Source: CBDBDZ01 sp965204215
GTDB lineage: Bacteria; Pseudomonadota; Gammaproteobacteria; Pseudomonadales; GM7GCV1
Direction of reading: 5' to 3'
Length of the DNA stretch: 64,000 nt
NCBI GenBank assembly: GCA_965204215.1
Contig: CBDBDZ010000014.1
Coordinates: forward strand, 1,302,001 to 1,366,000
In this document: positions 51,536 to 64,000 of the stretch, one piece after another
Position numbering within the stretch: the first letter of the stretch is position 1
Layout of the letters: each line of letters starts with the position of its first letter
The notes under the pieces: generated by a model
Database searches by the model: none
The model's input: the letters and a program-made list of their open reading frames with translations, nothing else
Told to the model about the DNA's origin: nothing
Position numbers and translations under genes: made by a program

Positions 51536-54500
51536 TTTTACGCTTGCGCAGACGACGGTTAATTTAACAGAGGATGAAGATGCTATTGATCGTTTCACCA
51601 TAGCTATTACCAATGTCAGTAGCGAATTGGGCGAGACAGGTACGTTTTCGGTGGCAATTGCCTCAGGTTCTATTTTCGCAACGACGGATACAGAACCCGA
51701 AGTGTCTTTTGATAATGTTGAAGTTATCACTTCGAGAGACTTATCCACAGCGCAAACAGCCACATTATATTTTACTGTCAAGCCAGATACTTTCGGTAGC
51801 GGTGTTTTGACCATAACCTTAACGCAAGGTGCGCAGCAAATACAACAAGATGTCACAGTCAATGTCACGCAGGCAGCCAATGCACCGGTTATTGTTGCGT
51901 CTTTCCCGTTTGCTGGCGTTGTCACCAACCCGAGAGTTTTTGGTGGTAACATTTACGGACGTAATAACACATCACAGGATTGGTTTGCTCATAGAAATCA
52001 GGTGACTGCCATTCCCGGTGTCAATGGTGATATGGTGACCATTTACAGCACTGAAGAATTTTTGTTTCTATTGAATGCTTTTAGTCCTGTCAACACTGCT
52101 TTTCTGGGCATCACTGAAGGTGTTAATGGAGCAAGCAGAAATGATGCGGATGCAGAGTGGTATTGGCTGTCTGAAGGGACAGAACTATTAGCCAGAGGTG
52201 GTGCTATCAATGGTCCATCTGATGTAGCACCCGGGTTTTATTTTAGAAATGGTAGTATTTTCGATGAGTTTGATTCTAATTTTTTTACTACTCCTGATCG
52301 AAATGATGGACCTTTTGTAGGGGCGTTTCTTTTTAATGGTGGCTGGATAGATTTTGCTGCGGCTAACGTGCGTGATGCAGTCTATGAGTTCCAGGCGCCA
52401 GGCACTGCGTTAACCAGTATTGTTGCTGGTACCAGCGTTACTCAAGGCAGCACAGAGCAAACAACGGTTATTACCCTCTCAGGGGCTGATCTGGATGGTG
52501 ATAACTTAAGCTGGAGTGCAAGTAGCGACGATGGCAGTGTTAGTCTGGGCACCCCCACGCTTAGTGTGGCAGGGTTATCAGGCGATATTCCTGTAAATTT
52601 TACACCTGACTCCAATTTTTCAGGTATAGCCACCATTACTGTTACCTTGTCAGCTAATGCAGAGGCAACCTCAGTGACAGTGAGCGTAACAGTCAATGAG
52701 GTAAATAATGAGCCCTCTTTCACAGTGGGCAGTGCCATCACACGAAGTGCGGATACCAACCCTCAAACAGTAACGGCTTTTATTACCGATGCAACGCCTG
52801 TAGAAGCAGGTCAAACTCTGGCATTCATTGTCAGCAACAATAATAACAGTCTTTTTTCGAGCCAACCGGCAATTGATGCCAGTGGCACCTTGAGCTTTAC
52901 GTTTGCCAGCAATGCAGCAGGCAGCGCAACGGTTTCAGTAGTTTTGATGGATAATGGCGGTGGCGATGATTTATCAGATACGCAAAGCTTTGTGATTACG
53001 GCTGTGGCGGCATCGGCTACACTAACGCCAGCAAACCTGATTTTAACAGAAGGCGCGACAGCCAGCTTTACAGTGAGTTTAGGCAGTCAGCCTAATAACC
53101 CGGTAACGGTATCGGTGGCAAATCCAGATACCAGTCAATTAACAGTATCACCTCAGACATTAACATTTTCAACTTCTAATTTTAACATAGCCCAGACAGT
53201 AACAATAGTAACAGTAGAAAATACAATTGTAGAAGCCAGTGAGACCGTGCCGATTCATTTAAACTTTATCAGCACAGATACGAATTTTAATACGTTGTCA
53301 GATACTGTGAGTGTGGTTATTATTGATAATGATACCGCCACATTTAGCGTAGCTGATGTGACGGTGTCAGAGACAGCAGGCGCTGCGACTGTCACTGTTG
53401 CGCTGGACTTGCCGATTGAAGGCGGTGCTACACTTACCTTGATGAGTGCAGACTTTGCTCCGGTTGATGCTGCTGCCGGAAGTGATTACAGCGCAACCAC
53501 CGCAACGCTGTTTTTTGCCAGTAACAGCACCACAGCTCAAAGTTTCAGTGTTGGCATTATTGACGATACCCTGGTTGAAAACCTGGTTGAGGGCACTGAG
53601 CAGTTTCGCATTGATATCACTGCGGTTAACCCGGTTGAAGCTATTGCAGCAAGTGCATTTAATCTGGGTGATACGGCGACGGTATCCATTACCGATAATG
53701 ACACCACTACCATCACCATAGCAGATGTAAGTGCAGCAGAAGGTGATGGGCCTAACAATGTGACGGTCACCATTAGCTTGAGTAACCCGGTTGAGGGCGG
53801 ACTGACTGCCACCATTGCCAGCAGCGGCAATTCAGCTCTCAGTGGCAGTGATTTTTCAGCACTGAGTCAGGTTATCAGTTTTGCCGATAGCAGCACCGCC
53901 AGTAGCAGTGTGCAGTTGACTGTTTTAGGTGATGCAATTATTGAAGCAGATGAGACCTTGCAACTGTTTGTTGCCAGTGTTGCCGCAGCCGAGGCCTCGA
54001 ACAGCCAGATACTCAGACAAACTGGCACCTTTACTATTGAAAATGATGATTTTGCTGCCATCACCATTGCTGATGCCAGTGGCAGTGAGTCGTCAGGCAC
54101 TATCAGTGTCCGCTTTAATGTGAATTTGGCGGTTGCCGGTGGTTTTACCCTGACAGTGCAGAGCGATAGTGGCAGTGCGATAGAAGGCGTCGACTTTAGC
54201 TCTGTTGATTCACAGCAAGTTGCTTTTGCCGGTAGTGCCAATGAAACCCAGACCCTGGTATTGACAGTTACTAACGATACGATTATTGAGGCTAATGAAA
54301 CCTTGCGTATTCGTATCAGTGCAGTAAACCCTGGTGTTGCACAGGCTGGCGATTTTAATATTAGCGACACCGCAACGCTGACGATAATAAACGATGATAC
54401 CGCCACATTTAGCGTAGCCGATGTGACGGTGTCAGAGACAGCTGGCGCTGCGACTGTCACTGTTGCGCTGGATTTGCCGATTGAAGGCGGTGCTACGCTT

Positions 54501-57500
54501 ACCTTGATGAGTGCAGACTTTGCTCCGGTTGATGCCGCTGCTGGCAGCGATTACAGCGCAACCACAGCAACGCTGTTTTTTGCCAGTAACAGCACCACAG
54601 CTCAAAGTTTCAGTGTTGGCATTATTGACGATACCCTGGTTGAAAATCTGGTTGAGGGCACTGAGCAGTTTCGCATTGATATCACTGCGGTTAACCCGGT
54701 TGAAGCTATTGCAGCAAGTGCATTTAATCTGGGTGATACGGCGACGGTATCCATTACCGATAATGACACCACTACCATCACCATAGCAGATGTAAGTGCA
54801 GCAGAAGGTGATGGGCCTAACAATGTGACGGTCACCATTAGCCTGAGTAACCCGGTTGAGGGCGGACTGACTGCCACCATTGCCAGCAGTGGCAATTCAG
54901 CTCTCAGTGGCAGTGATTTTTCAGCACTGAGTCAGGTTATCAGTTTTGCCGATAGCAGCACCGCCAGTAGCAGTGTGCAGTTAACTGTTTTAGGTGATGC
55001 AATCATTGAAGCAGATGAGACCTTGCAACTGTTTGTTGCCAGTGTTGCTGCAGCCGAGGCCTCGAATAGCCAGATACTCAGACAAACCGGCACCTTTACT
55101 ATTGAAAATGATGATTTTGCTACTATTAGTATTGCTGATGTCAGTGCGAGTGAGTCGTCTGGCACTATCAGTATTGGCTTGAGTGTGGATTTGGCGGTTG
55201 CCGGTGGTTTTACCCTGACAGTACAGAGCGATAGTGGCAGTGCGATAGAAGGCGACGACTTTAGCTCTGTTGATTCACAGCAAGTTGCTTTTGCCGGTAG
55301 TGCCAATGAAACCCAGACCCTGGTATTGACAGTTACTAACGATACGATTATTGAAGCCAATGAAACCTTGCGTATTCGTATCAGTGCAGTCGACCCTGGT
55401 GTTGCACTGGCTGGCGATTTTAATATTAGCGACACCGCAACGCTGACGATAATAAACGATGATACCGCCACATTTAGCGTAGCTGATGTGACGGTGTCAG
55501 AGACAGCTGGCGCTGCGACTGTCACTGTTGCGCTGGATTTGCCGATTGAAGGCGGTGCTACACTTACCTTGATGAGTGCAGACTTTGCTCCGGTTGATGC
55601 TGCTGCTGGCAGCGATTATAGCGCAACCACCGCAACGCTGTTTTTTGCCAGTAACAGCACCACAGCTCAAAGTTTCAGTGTTGGCATTATTGACGATACC
55701 CTGGTTGAAAACCTGGTTGAGGGCACTGAGCAGTTTCGCATTGATATCACTGCGGTTAACCCGGTTGAAGCTATTGCAGCAAGTGCATTTAATCTGGGTG
55801 ATACGGCGACGCTATTCATTACCGATAATGATACCACTACCATCACCATAGCAGATGTAAGTGCAGCAGAAGGTGATGGGCCTAACAATGTGACGGTCAC
55901 CATTAGCTTGAGTAACCCGGTTGAGGGCGGACTGACTGCCACCATTGCCAGCAGTGGCAATTCAGCTCTCAGTGGCAGTGATTTTTCAGCATTGAGTCAG
56001 GTTATTAGTTTTGCCGATAGCAGCACTGCCAGTAGCAGTGTGCAGTTAACTATTTTAGGTGATGCAATCATTGAAGCAGATGAGACCTTGCAACTGTTTG
56101 TTGCCAGTGTTGCCGCAGCCGAGGCCTCGAACAGCCAGATACTCAGACAAACTGGCACCTTTACTATTGAAAATGATGATTTTGCTGCCATCACCATTGC
56201 TGATGCCAGTGGCAGTGAGTCGTCAGGCACTATCAGTGTCCGCTTTAATGTGAATTTGGCGGTTGCCGGTGGTTTTACCCTGACAGTGCAGAGCGATAGT
56301 GGCAGTGCGATAGAAGGCGACGACTTTAGCTCTGTTGATTCACAGCAAGTTGCTTTTGCCGGTAGTGCCAATGAAACCCAGACCCTGGTATTGACAGTTA
56401 CTAACGATACGATTATTGAAGCCAATGAAACCTTGCGTATTCGTATCAGTGCAGTCGACCCTGGTGTTGCACAGGCTAGTGATTTTAATATTAGCGACAC
56501 CGCAACGCTGACGATAATAAACGATGATACCGCCACATTTAGCGTAGCTGATGTGACGGTGTCAGAGACAGCTGGCGCTGCGACTGTCACTGTTGCGCTG
56601 GATTTGCCGATTGAAGGCGGTGCTACACTTACCTTGATGAGTGCAGACTTTGCTCCGGTTGATGCTGCTGCTGGCAGCGATTACAGCGCAACCACCGCAA
56701 CGCTGTTTTTTGCCAGTAACAGCACCACAGCTCAAAGTTTCAGTGTTGGCATTATTGACGATACCCTGGTTGAAAATCTGGTTGAGGGCACTGAGCAGTT
56801 TCGCATTGATATCACTGCGGTTAACCCGGTTGAAGCTATTGCAGCAAGTGCATTTAATCTGGGTGATACGGCGACGGTATCCATTACCGATAATGACACC
56901 ACTACCATCACCATAGCAGATGTAAGTGCAGCAGAAGGTGATGGGCCTAACAATGTGACGGTCACCATTAGCCTGAGTAACCCGGTTGAGGGCGGACTGA
57001 CTGCCACCATTGCCAGCAGCGGCAATTCAGCTCTCAGTGGCAGTGATTTTTCAGCACTGAGTCAGGTTATCAGTTTTGCCGATAGCAGCACCGCCAGTAG
57101 CAGTGTGCAGTTGACTGTTTTAGGTGATGCAATCATTGAAGCAGATGAGACCTTGCAACTGTTTGTTGCCAGTGTTGCCGCAGCCGAGGCCTCGAACAGC
57201 CAGATACTCAGACAAACTGGCACCTTTACTATTGAAAATGATGATTTTGCTGCCATCACCATTGCTGATGCCAGTGGCAGTGAGTCGTCAGGCACTATCA
57301 GTGTCCGCTTTAATGTGAATTTGGCGGTTGCCGGTGGTTTTACCCTGACAGTGCAGAGCGATAGTGGCAGTGCGATAGAAGGCGACGACTTTAGCTCTGT
57401 TGATTCACAGCAAGTTGCTTTTGCCGGTAGTGCCAATGAAACCCAGACCCTGGTATTGACAGTTACTAACGATACGATTATTGAAGCCAATGAAACCTTG

Positions 57501-60500
57501 CGTATTCGTATCAGTGCAGTAAACCCTGGTGTTGCACTGGCTAGCGATTTTAATATTAGCGACACCGCAACGCTGACGATAATAAACGATGATACCGCTA
57601 CCTTTAGCGTAGCTGATGTGACGGTGTCAGAGACAGCTGGCGCTGCGACTGTCACTGTTGCGCTGGATTTGCCGATTGAAGGCGGTGCTACACTTACCTT
57701 GATGAGTGCAGACTTTGCTCCGGTTGATGCTGCTGCTGGCAGCGATTACAGCGCAACCACCGCAACGCTGTTTTTTGCCAGTAACAGCACCACAGCTCAA
57801 AGTTTCAGTGTTGGCATTATTGACGATACCCTGGTTGAAAATCTGGTTGAGGGCACTGAGCAATTTCGTATTGATATCAGCGCGGTTAACCCGGTTGAAG
57901 CTATTGCAGCAAGTGCGTTTAATCTGGGTGATACGGCGACGGTATCCATTACCGATAATGACACCACTACCATCACCATAGCAGATGTAAGTGCAGCAGA
58001 AGGCAATGGGCCTAACAATGTGACGGTCACCATTAGCTTGAGTAACCCGGTTGAGGGCGGACTGACTGCGACCATTGCCAGCAGTGAAAACTCGGCTCTC
58101 AGTGGCAGTGACTTTTCAACACTGAGTCAGGTTATCAGTTTTGCCGATAGCAGCACCGCCAGTAGCAGTGTGCAGTTAACTATTTTAGGTGATGCAATCA
58201 TTGAAGCAGATGAGACCTTGCAACTGTTTGTTGCCAGTGTTGCTGCAGCCGAGGCCTCGAATAGCCAGATACTCAGACAAACTGGCACCTTTACTATTGA
58301 AAATGATGATTTTGCTGCCATCACCATTGCTGATGTCAGTGGCAGTGAGTCTGGGACTATCAGTATTGGCTTGAGTGTGAATTTGGCGGTTGCCGGTGGG
58401 TTTACCCTGACAGTGCAGAGCGATAGTGGTAGCGCGATAGAAGGCGACGACTTTAGCTCTGTTGATTCACAGCAAGTTGCTTTTGCCGGTAGTGCCAATG
58501 AAACCCAGACCCTGGTATTGACAGTTACTAACGATACGATTATTGAAGCCAATGAAACCTTGCGTATTCGTATCAGTGCAGTCGACCCTGGTGTTGCACT
58601 GGCTGGCGATTTTAATATTAGCGACACCGCAACGCTGACGATAATAAACGATGATACCGCCACATTTAGCGTAGCTGATGTGACGGTGTCAGAGACAGCT
58701 GGCGCTGCCACTATTTCTGTTACTCTGGACTTGCCGATTGAAGGAGGGGCTACGCTTACCTTGATGAGTGCAGACTTTGCTCCGGTTGATGCCGCTGCTG
58801 GCAGCGATTATAGCGCAACCACCGCAACGCTGTTTTTTGCCAGTAACAGCACCACAGCTCAAAGTTTCAGTGTTGGCATTATTGACGATACCCTGGTTGA
58901 AAACCTGGTTGAGGGCACTGAGCAATTTCGTATTGATATCAGCGCGGTTAACCCGGTTGAAGCTATTGCAGCAAGTGCGTTTAATCTGGGTGATACGGCG
59001 ACGGTATTCATTACCGATAATGATACCACTACCATCACCGTAGCAGATGTGAGTGCAGCAGAAGGCAATGTGTCTAACAATGTGACGGTCACCATTAGCC
59101 TGAGTAACCCGGTTGAGGGCGGACTGACTGCGACCATTGCCAGCAGTGAAAACTCGGCTCTCAGTGGCGATGACTTTTCAGCACTGAGTCAGGTTATCAG
59201 TTTTGCCGATAGCAGCACTGCCAGTAGCAGTGTGCAGTTGACTGTTTTAGGTGATGCAATTATTGAAGCAGATGAGACCTTGCAACTGTTTGTTGCCAGT
59301 GTTGCCGCAGCCGAGGCCTCGAATAGCCAGATACTCAGACAAACTGGTACCTTTAGCATTGTAAATGATGATTTTGCTGCCATCACCATTGATGATGTCA
59401 GTGGCAGTGAGTCTGGGACTATCAGTATTGGCTTGAGTGTGAATTTGGCGGTTGCCGGTGGTTTTACCCTGACAGTACAGAGCGATAGTGGCAGTGCAGT
59501 AGAGGGCGTCGACTTTAGCTCTGCTGACTCTCAGCAGGTTGCTTTTGCCGGTAGTGCCAATGAAACCCAGACCCTGGTATTGACAGTTACTAACGATACG
59601 ATTATTGAGGCCAATGAAACCTTGCGTATTCGTATCAGTGCAGTCGACCCTGGTGTTGCACAGGCTGGCGATTTTAATATTAGCGACACCGCAACGCTGA
59701 CGATAATAAACGATGATACCGCTACCTTTAGCGTAGCTGATGTGACGGTGTCAGAGACAGCTGGCGCTGCGACTGTCACTGTTGCGCTGGATTTGCCGAT
59801 TGAAGGCGGTGCTACACTTACCTTGATGAGTGCAGACTTTGCTCCGGTTGATGCTGCTGCTGGCAGCGATTACAGCGCAACCACCGCAACGCTGTTTTTT
59901 GCCAGTAACAGCACCACAGCTCAAAGTTTCAGTGTTGGCATTATTGACGATACCCTGGTTGAAAATCTGGTTGAGGGCACTGAGCAGTTTCGCATTGATA
60001 TCACTGCGGTTAACCCGGTTGAAGCTATTGCAGCAAGTGCATTTAATCTGGGTGATACGGCGACGGTATCCATTACCGATAATGACACCACTACCATCAC
60101 CATAGCAGATGTAAGTGCAGCAGAAGGCAATGGGCCTAACAATGTGACGGTCACCATTAGCTTGAGTAACCCGGTTGAGGGCGGACTGACAGCAACCATT
60201 GCCAGCAGTGGCAATTCAGCTCTCAGTGGCAGTGATTTTTCAGCACTGAGTCAGGTTATCAGTTTTGCCGATAGCAGCACCGCCAGTAGCAGTGTGCAGT
60301 TAACTGTTTTAGGTGATGCAATTATTGAAGCAGATGAGACCTTGCAACTGTTTGTTGCCAGTGTTGCCGCAGCCGAGGCCTCGAACAGCCAGATACTCAG
60401 ACAAACTGGCACCTTTACTATTGAAAATGATGATTTTGCTGCCATCACCATTGATGATGTCAGTGGCAGTGAGTCTGGGACTATCAGTATTGGCTTGAGT

Positions 60501-63500
60501 GTGAATTTGGCGGTTGCCGGTGGTTTTACCCTGACAGTACAGAGCGATAGTGGCAGTGCGATAGAAGGCGTCGACTTTAGCTCTGTTGATTCACAGCAAG
60601 TTGCTTTTGCCGGTAGTGCCAATGAAACCCAGACCCTGGTATTGACAGTTACTAACGATACGATTATTGAAGCCAATGAAACCTTGCGTATTCGTATCAG
60701 TGCAGTCGACCCTGGTGTTGCACAGGCTGGCGATTTTAATATTAGCGACACCGCAACGCTGACGATAATAAACGATGATAGCGCCACATTTAGCGTAGCT
60801 GATGTGACGGTGTCAGAGACAGCTGGCGCTGCGACTGTCACTGTTGCGCTGGATTTGCCGATTGAAGGCGGTGCTACACTTACCTTGATGAGTGCAGACT
60901 TTGCTCCGGTTGATGCTGCTGCCGGAAGTGATTACAGCGCAACCACAGCAACGCTGTTTTTTGCCAGTAACAGCACCACAGCTCAAAGTTTCAGTGTTGG
61001 CATTATTGACGATACCCTGGTTGAAAACCTGGTTGAGGGCACTGAGCAGTTTCGCATTGATATCACTGCGGTTAACCCGGTTGAAGCTATTGCAGCAAGT
61101 GCGTTTAATCTGGGTGATACGGCGACGGTATCCATTACCGATAATGACACCACTACCATCACCATAGCAGATGTAAGTGCAGCAGAAGGTGATGGGCCTA
61201 ACAATGTGACGGTCACCATTAGCCTGAGTAACCCGGTTGAGGGCGGACTGACTGCGACCATTGCCAGCAGCGGCAATTCAGCTCTCAGTGGCAGTGATTT
61301 TTCAGCACTGAGTCAGGTTATCAGTTTTGCCGATAGCAGCACCGCCAGTAGCAGTGTGCAGTTAACTGTTTTAGGTGATGCAATTATTGAAGCAGATGAG
61401 ACCTTGCAACTGTTTGTTGCCAGTGTTGCCGCAGCCGAGGCCTCGAATAGCCAGATACTCAGACAGACTGGGACTTTTAGCATTGAAAATGATGATTTTG
61501 CTGCCATCACCATTGCTGATGTCAGTGGCAGTGAGTCTGGGACTATCAGTATTGGCTTGAGTGTGAATTTGGCGGTTGCCGGTGGTTTTACCCTGACAGT
61601 ACAGAGCGATAGTGGCAGTGCAGTAGAGGGCGTCGACTTTAGCTCTGCTGACTCGCAGCAGGTTGCTTTTGCCGGTAGTGCCAATGAAACCCAGACCCTG
61701 GTATTGACACTTACTAACGATACGGTTATTGAGGCCAATGAAACCTTGCGTATTCGTATCAGTGCAGTCGAGCCTGGTGTTGCACAGGCTGGCGATTTTA
61801 ATATTAGCGACACCGCAACGCTGACGATAATAAACGATGATAGCGCCACATTTAGCGTAGCTGATGTGACGGTGTCAGAGACAGCTGGCGCTGCCACTAT
61901 TTCTGTTACTCTGGACTTGCCGATTGAAGGAGGGGCTACGCTTACCTTGATGAGTGCAGACTTTGCTCCGGTTGATGCCGCTGCTGGCAGCGATTATAGC
62001 GCAACCACCGCAACGCTGTTTTTTGCCAGTAACAGCACCACAGCTCAAAGTTTCAGTGTTGGCATTATTGACGATACCCTGGTTGAAAACCTGGTTGAGG
62101 GCACTGAGCAATTTCGTATTGATATCAGCGCGGTTAACCCGGTTGAAGCTATTGCAGCAAGTGCGTTTAATCTGGGTGATACGGCGACGGTATTCATTAC
62201 CGATAATGATACCACTACCATCACCATAGCAGATGTAAGTGCAGCAGAAGGTGATGGGCCTAACAATGTGACGGTCACCATTAGCTTGAGTAACCCGGTT
62301 GAGGGCGGACTGACTGCGACCATTGCCAGCAGTGAAAACTCGGCTCTCAGTGGCAGTGACTTTTCAGCACTGAGTCAGGTTATCAGTTTTGCCGATAGCA
62401 GCACCGCCAGTAGCAGTGTGCAGTTAACTATTTTAGGTGATGCAATCATTGAAGCAGATGAGACCTTGCAACTGTTTGTTGCCAGTGTTGCTGCAGCCGA
62501 GGCCTCGAATAGCCAGATACTCAGACAAACTGGCACCTTTACTATTGAAAATGATGATTTTGCTGCCATCACCATTGCTGATGTCAGTGGCAGTGAGTCT
62601 GGGACTATCAGTATTGGCTTGAGTGTGAATTTGGCGGTTGCCGGTGGGTTTACCCTGACAGTGCAGAGCGATAGTGGTAGCGCGATAGAAGGCGACGACT
62701 TTAGCTCTGTTGATTCACAGCAAGTTGCTTTTGCCGGTAGTGCCAATGAAACCCAGACCCTGGTATTGACAGTTACTAACGATACGACTATTGAGGCCAA
62801 TGAAACCTTGCGTATTCGTATCAGTGCAGTCGAGCCTGGTGTTGCACAGGCTGGCGATTTTAATATTAGCGACACCGCAACGCTGACGATAATAAACGAT
62901 GATAGCGCCACATTTAGCGTAGCTGATGTGACGGTGTCAGAGACAGCTGGCGCTGCCACTATTTCTGTTACTCTGGACTTGCCGATTGAAGGAGGGGCTA
63001 CGCTTACCTTGATGAGTGCAGACTTTGCTCCGGTTGATGCCGCTGCTGGCAGCGATTATAGCGCAACCACCGCAACGCTGTTTTTTGCCAGTAACAGCAC
63101 CACAGCTCAAAGTTTCAGTGTTGGCATTATTGACGATACCCTGGTTGAAAACCTGGTTGAGGGCACTGAGCAATTTCGTATTGATATCAGCGCGGTTAAC
63201 CCGGTTGAAGCTATTGCAGCAAGTGCGTTTAATCTGGGTGATACGGCGACGGTATTCATTACCGATAATGATACCACTACCATCACCGTAGCAGATGTGA
63301 GTGCAGCAGAAGGCAATGTGTCTAACAATGTGACGGTCACCATTAGCTTGAGTAACCCGGTTGAGGGCGGACTGACTGCGACCATTGCCAGCAGTGGCAA
63401 TTCAGCTCTCAGTGGCAGTGATTTTTCAGCACTGAGTCAGGTTATCAGTTTTGCCGATAGCAGCACCGCCAGTAGCAGTGTGCAGTTAACTGTTTTAGGT

Positions 63501-64000
63501 GATGCAATTATTGAAGCAGATGAGACCTTGCAACTGTTTGTTGCCAGTGTTGCCGCAGCCGAGGCCTCGAACAGCCAGATACTCAGACAAACTGGCACCT
63601 TTACTATTGAAAATGATGATTTTGCTGCCATCACCATTGCTGATGCCAGTGGCAGTGAGTCGTCAGGCACTATCAGTGTCCGCTTTAATGTGAATTTGGC
63701 GGTTGCCGGTGGTTTTACCCTGACAGTACAGAGCGATAGTGGCAGTGCAGTAGAGGGCGTCGACTTTAGCTCTGTTGATTCACAGCAAGTTGCTTTTGCC
63801 GGTAGTGCCAATGAAACCCAGACCCTGGTATTGACAGTTACTAACGATACGATTATTGAAGCCAATGAAACCTTGCGTATTCGTATCAGTGCAGTAAACC
63901 CTGGTGTTGCACTGGCTAGTGATTTTAATATTAGCGACACCGCAACGCTGACGATAATAAACGATGATAGCGCCACATTTAGCGTAGCTGATGTGGCGGT
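51120..64000 (+). CDS. Giant Calx-beta repeat protein, continuation after the frameshift, 3' end outside the window
   Basis: From base 51120 the frame of codons starting at multiples of three is open to the window end, about 4,290 codons. It completes the cadherin-like domain (NFSGTATITVTLSANA), then gives a second Ig-like/C-type-lectin-like/cadherin-like module (51536-53010), one Calx-beta-like domain (about 53010-53330) and ten full super-repeats of three Calx-beta-like domains. Each domain ends in the family pattern with an acidic calcium-binding turn (ITDNDTT, IENDDFA, IINDDTA). Such proteins are normally cell-surface or released adhesins stabilised by calcium. No retention or sorting signal is visible because the C-terminus is missing. 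Confidence 0.85.
51536..53013 (+). repeat. Module repeat M, copy 2
   Basis: The direct tandem partner of copy 1 starts with TTTTACGCTTGCGCAGACGA. It keeps the intact reading frame where copy 1 has lost a base. Its lectin-like part is 12 bases longer and has different loop residues (for example STEEFLFLLNAFSPVNTAFLG). Confidence 0.85.
53340..64000 (+). repeat. Array of 1062/1065-bp super-repeats, three Calx-beta-like domains each
   Basis: Units start at 53340, 54405, 55470, 56535, 57600, 58662, 59724, 60786, 61848 and 62910, and an eleventh begins at 63975. Each starts with a codon for Thr followed by FSVADVTVSE. Units 1-4 and 10 are 1065 bp and units 5-9 are 1062 bp, the difference being one Ser codon (SESSGT against SESGT). 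The three domains of a unit are clearly related but diverged, while equivalent domains of different units are almost identical, so the triplet is the unit of amplification. Confidence 0.95.

Noticed and set aside
53537..63976. Long antisense frames (97 and about 195 residues) repeated at every unit of the Calx-beta array, and short plus-strand frames of 61-91 residues
   Set aside because: They recur with the same period as the repeat and are by-products of its codon composition. The plus frame with codons at multiples of three is continuous and has the Calx-beta pattern, so the others are shadows.
53340..64000. Could the periodic repeat be a CRISPR array or satellite DNA
   Set aside because: The unit is more than 1 kb, has no unique spacers, and encodes a continuous protein with recognisable domains.

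Overview
The window reads as a stretch of an AT-rich gammaproteobacterial chromosome with a heavy load of insertion sequences and small non-coding repeats. The lineage call rests on gene content and order: a pgsA-ftsK-lolA-rarA-rsmD run, a leuS-lptE-holA run followed by pyrC and rnt, a HemB without the zinc-type cysteine site, GlnK, RsmC/RlmG-type methyltransferase and a YcgN-family protein. I cannot name the species from the sequence.

Layout. 1-11.2 kb is a defence island: two small genes (a membrane protein and a possible M15-type peptidase), a complete type I restriction-modification operon (hsdM-hsdS-hsdR) and a McrB-like GTPase whose last residues are replaced by an IS3 element; no mcrC is present. 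11.2-22.8 kb is a mobile-element graveyard bounded by two nearly identical, inverted IS3 copies. Between them lie an orphan PhzE-type chorismate-amidating enzyme, fragments of IS256 and IS21, an intact IS630 inside the IS21 remnant, a hydroxy-acid dehydrogenase fragment, an atypical Nramp-related transporter, a truncated lipoprotein, a decayed IS5-family element and a TonB-domain protein.

22.9-28.5 kb is a housekeeping operon for phospholipid synthesis, chromosome segregation, lipoprotein transport, replication maintenance and rRNA methylation. 28.9-31.8 kb holds isocitrate lyase, a DUF6515-type secreted protein and a MocA/MobA-like nucleotidyltransferase. At 31.5-34.4 kb an IS1634-type element sits between two 478-bp direct copies of host sequence, an exceptionally long target duplication that left both neighbouring genes intact. 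34.2-39.2 kb is a minus-strand operon (rRNA methyltransferase, TPR/PEGA-like membrane protein, PEGA-SUMF1 membrane protein, small secreted protein, YcgN). 39.2-48.4 kb is housekeeping again: hemB, glnK, yihY, leuS, lptE, holA, pyrC, rnt.

49.0-64.0 kb is a single giant secreted protein of at least about 4,990 codons that runs off the window. It has a signal peptide, Ig-like domains, two diverged C-type-lectin-like domains in a duplicated module of about 1.48 kb, then ten complete 1062/1065-bp super-repeats, each encoding three Calx-beta-like domains. A one-base deletion near 51,118 breaks its frame.

The most unusual layer is intergenic. Several families of small mobile repeats can be delimited by their target duplications: a 241-bp MITE (ATTAT duplication), a 145-bp MITE (TTA duplication) with a 49-bp deleted copy that built a new start codon for lptE, and a 130-135-bp three-hairpin element inserted at TTATTA whose hairpins show compensatory base changes between copies. 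A fourth repeat (called B here) forms the ends of several genes and is itself a target for the MITEs.
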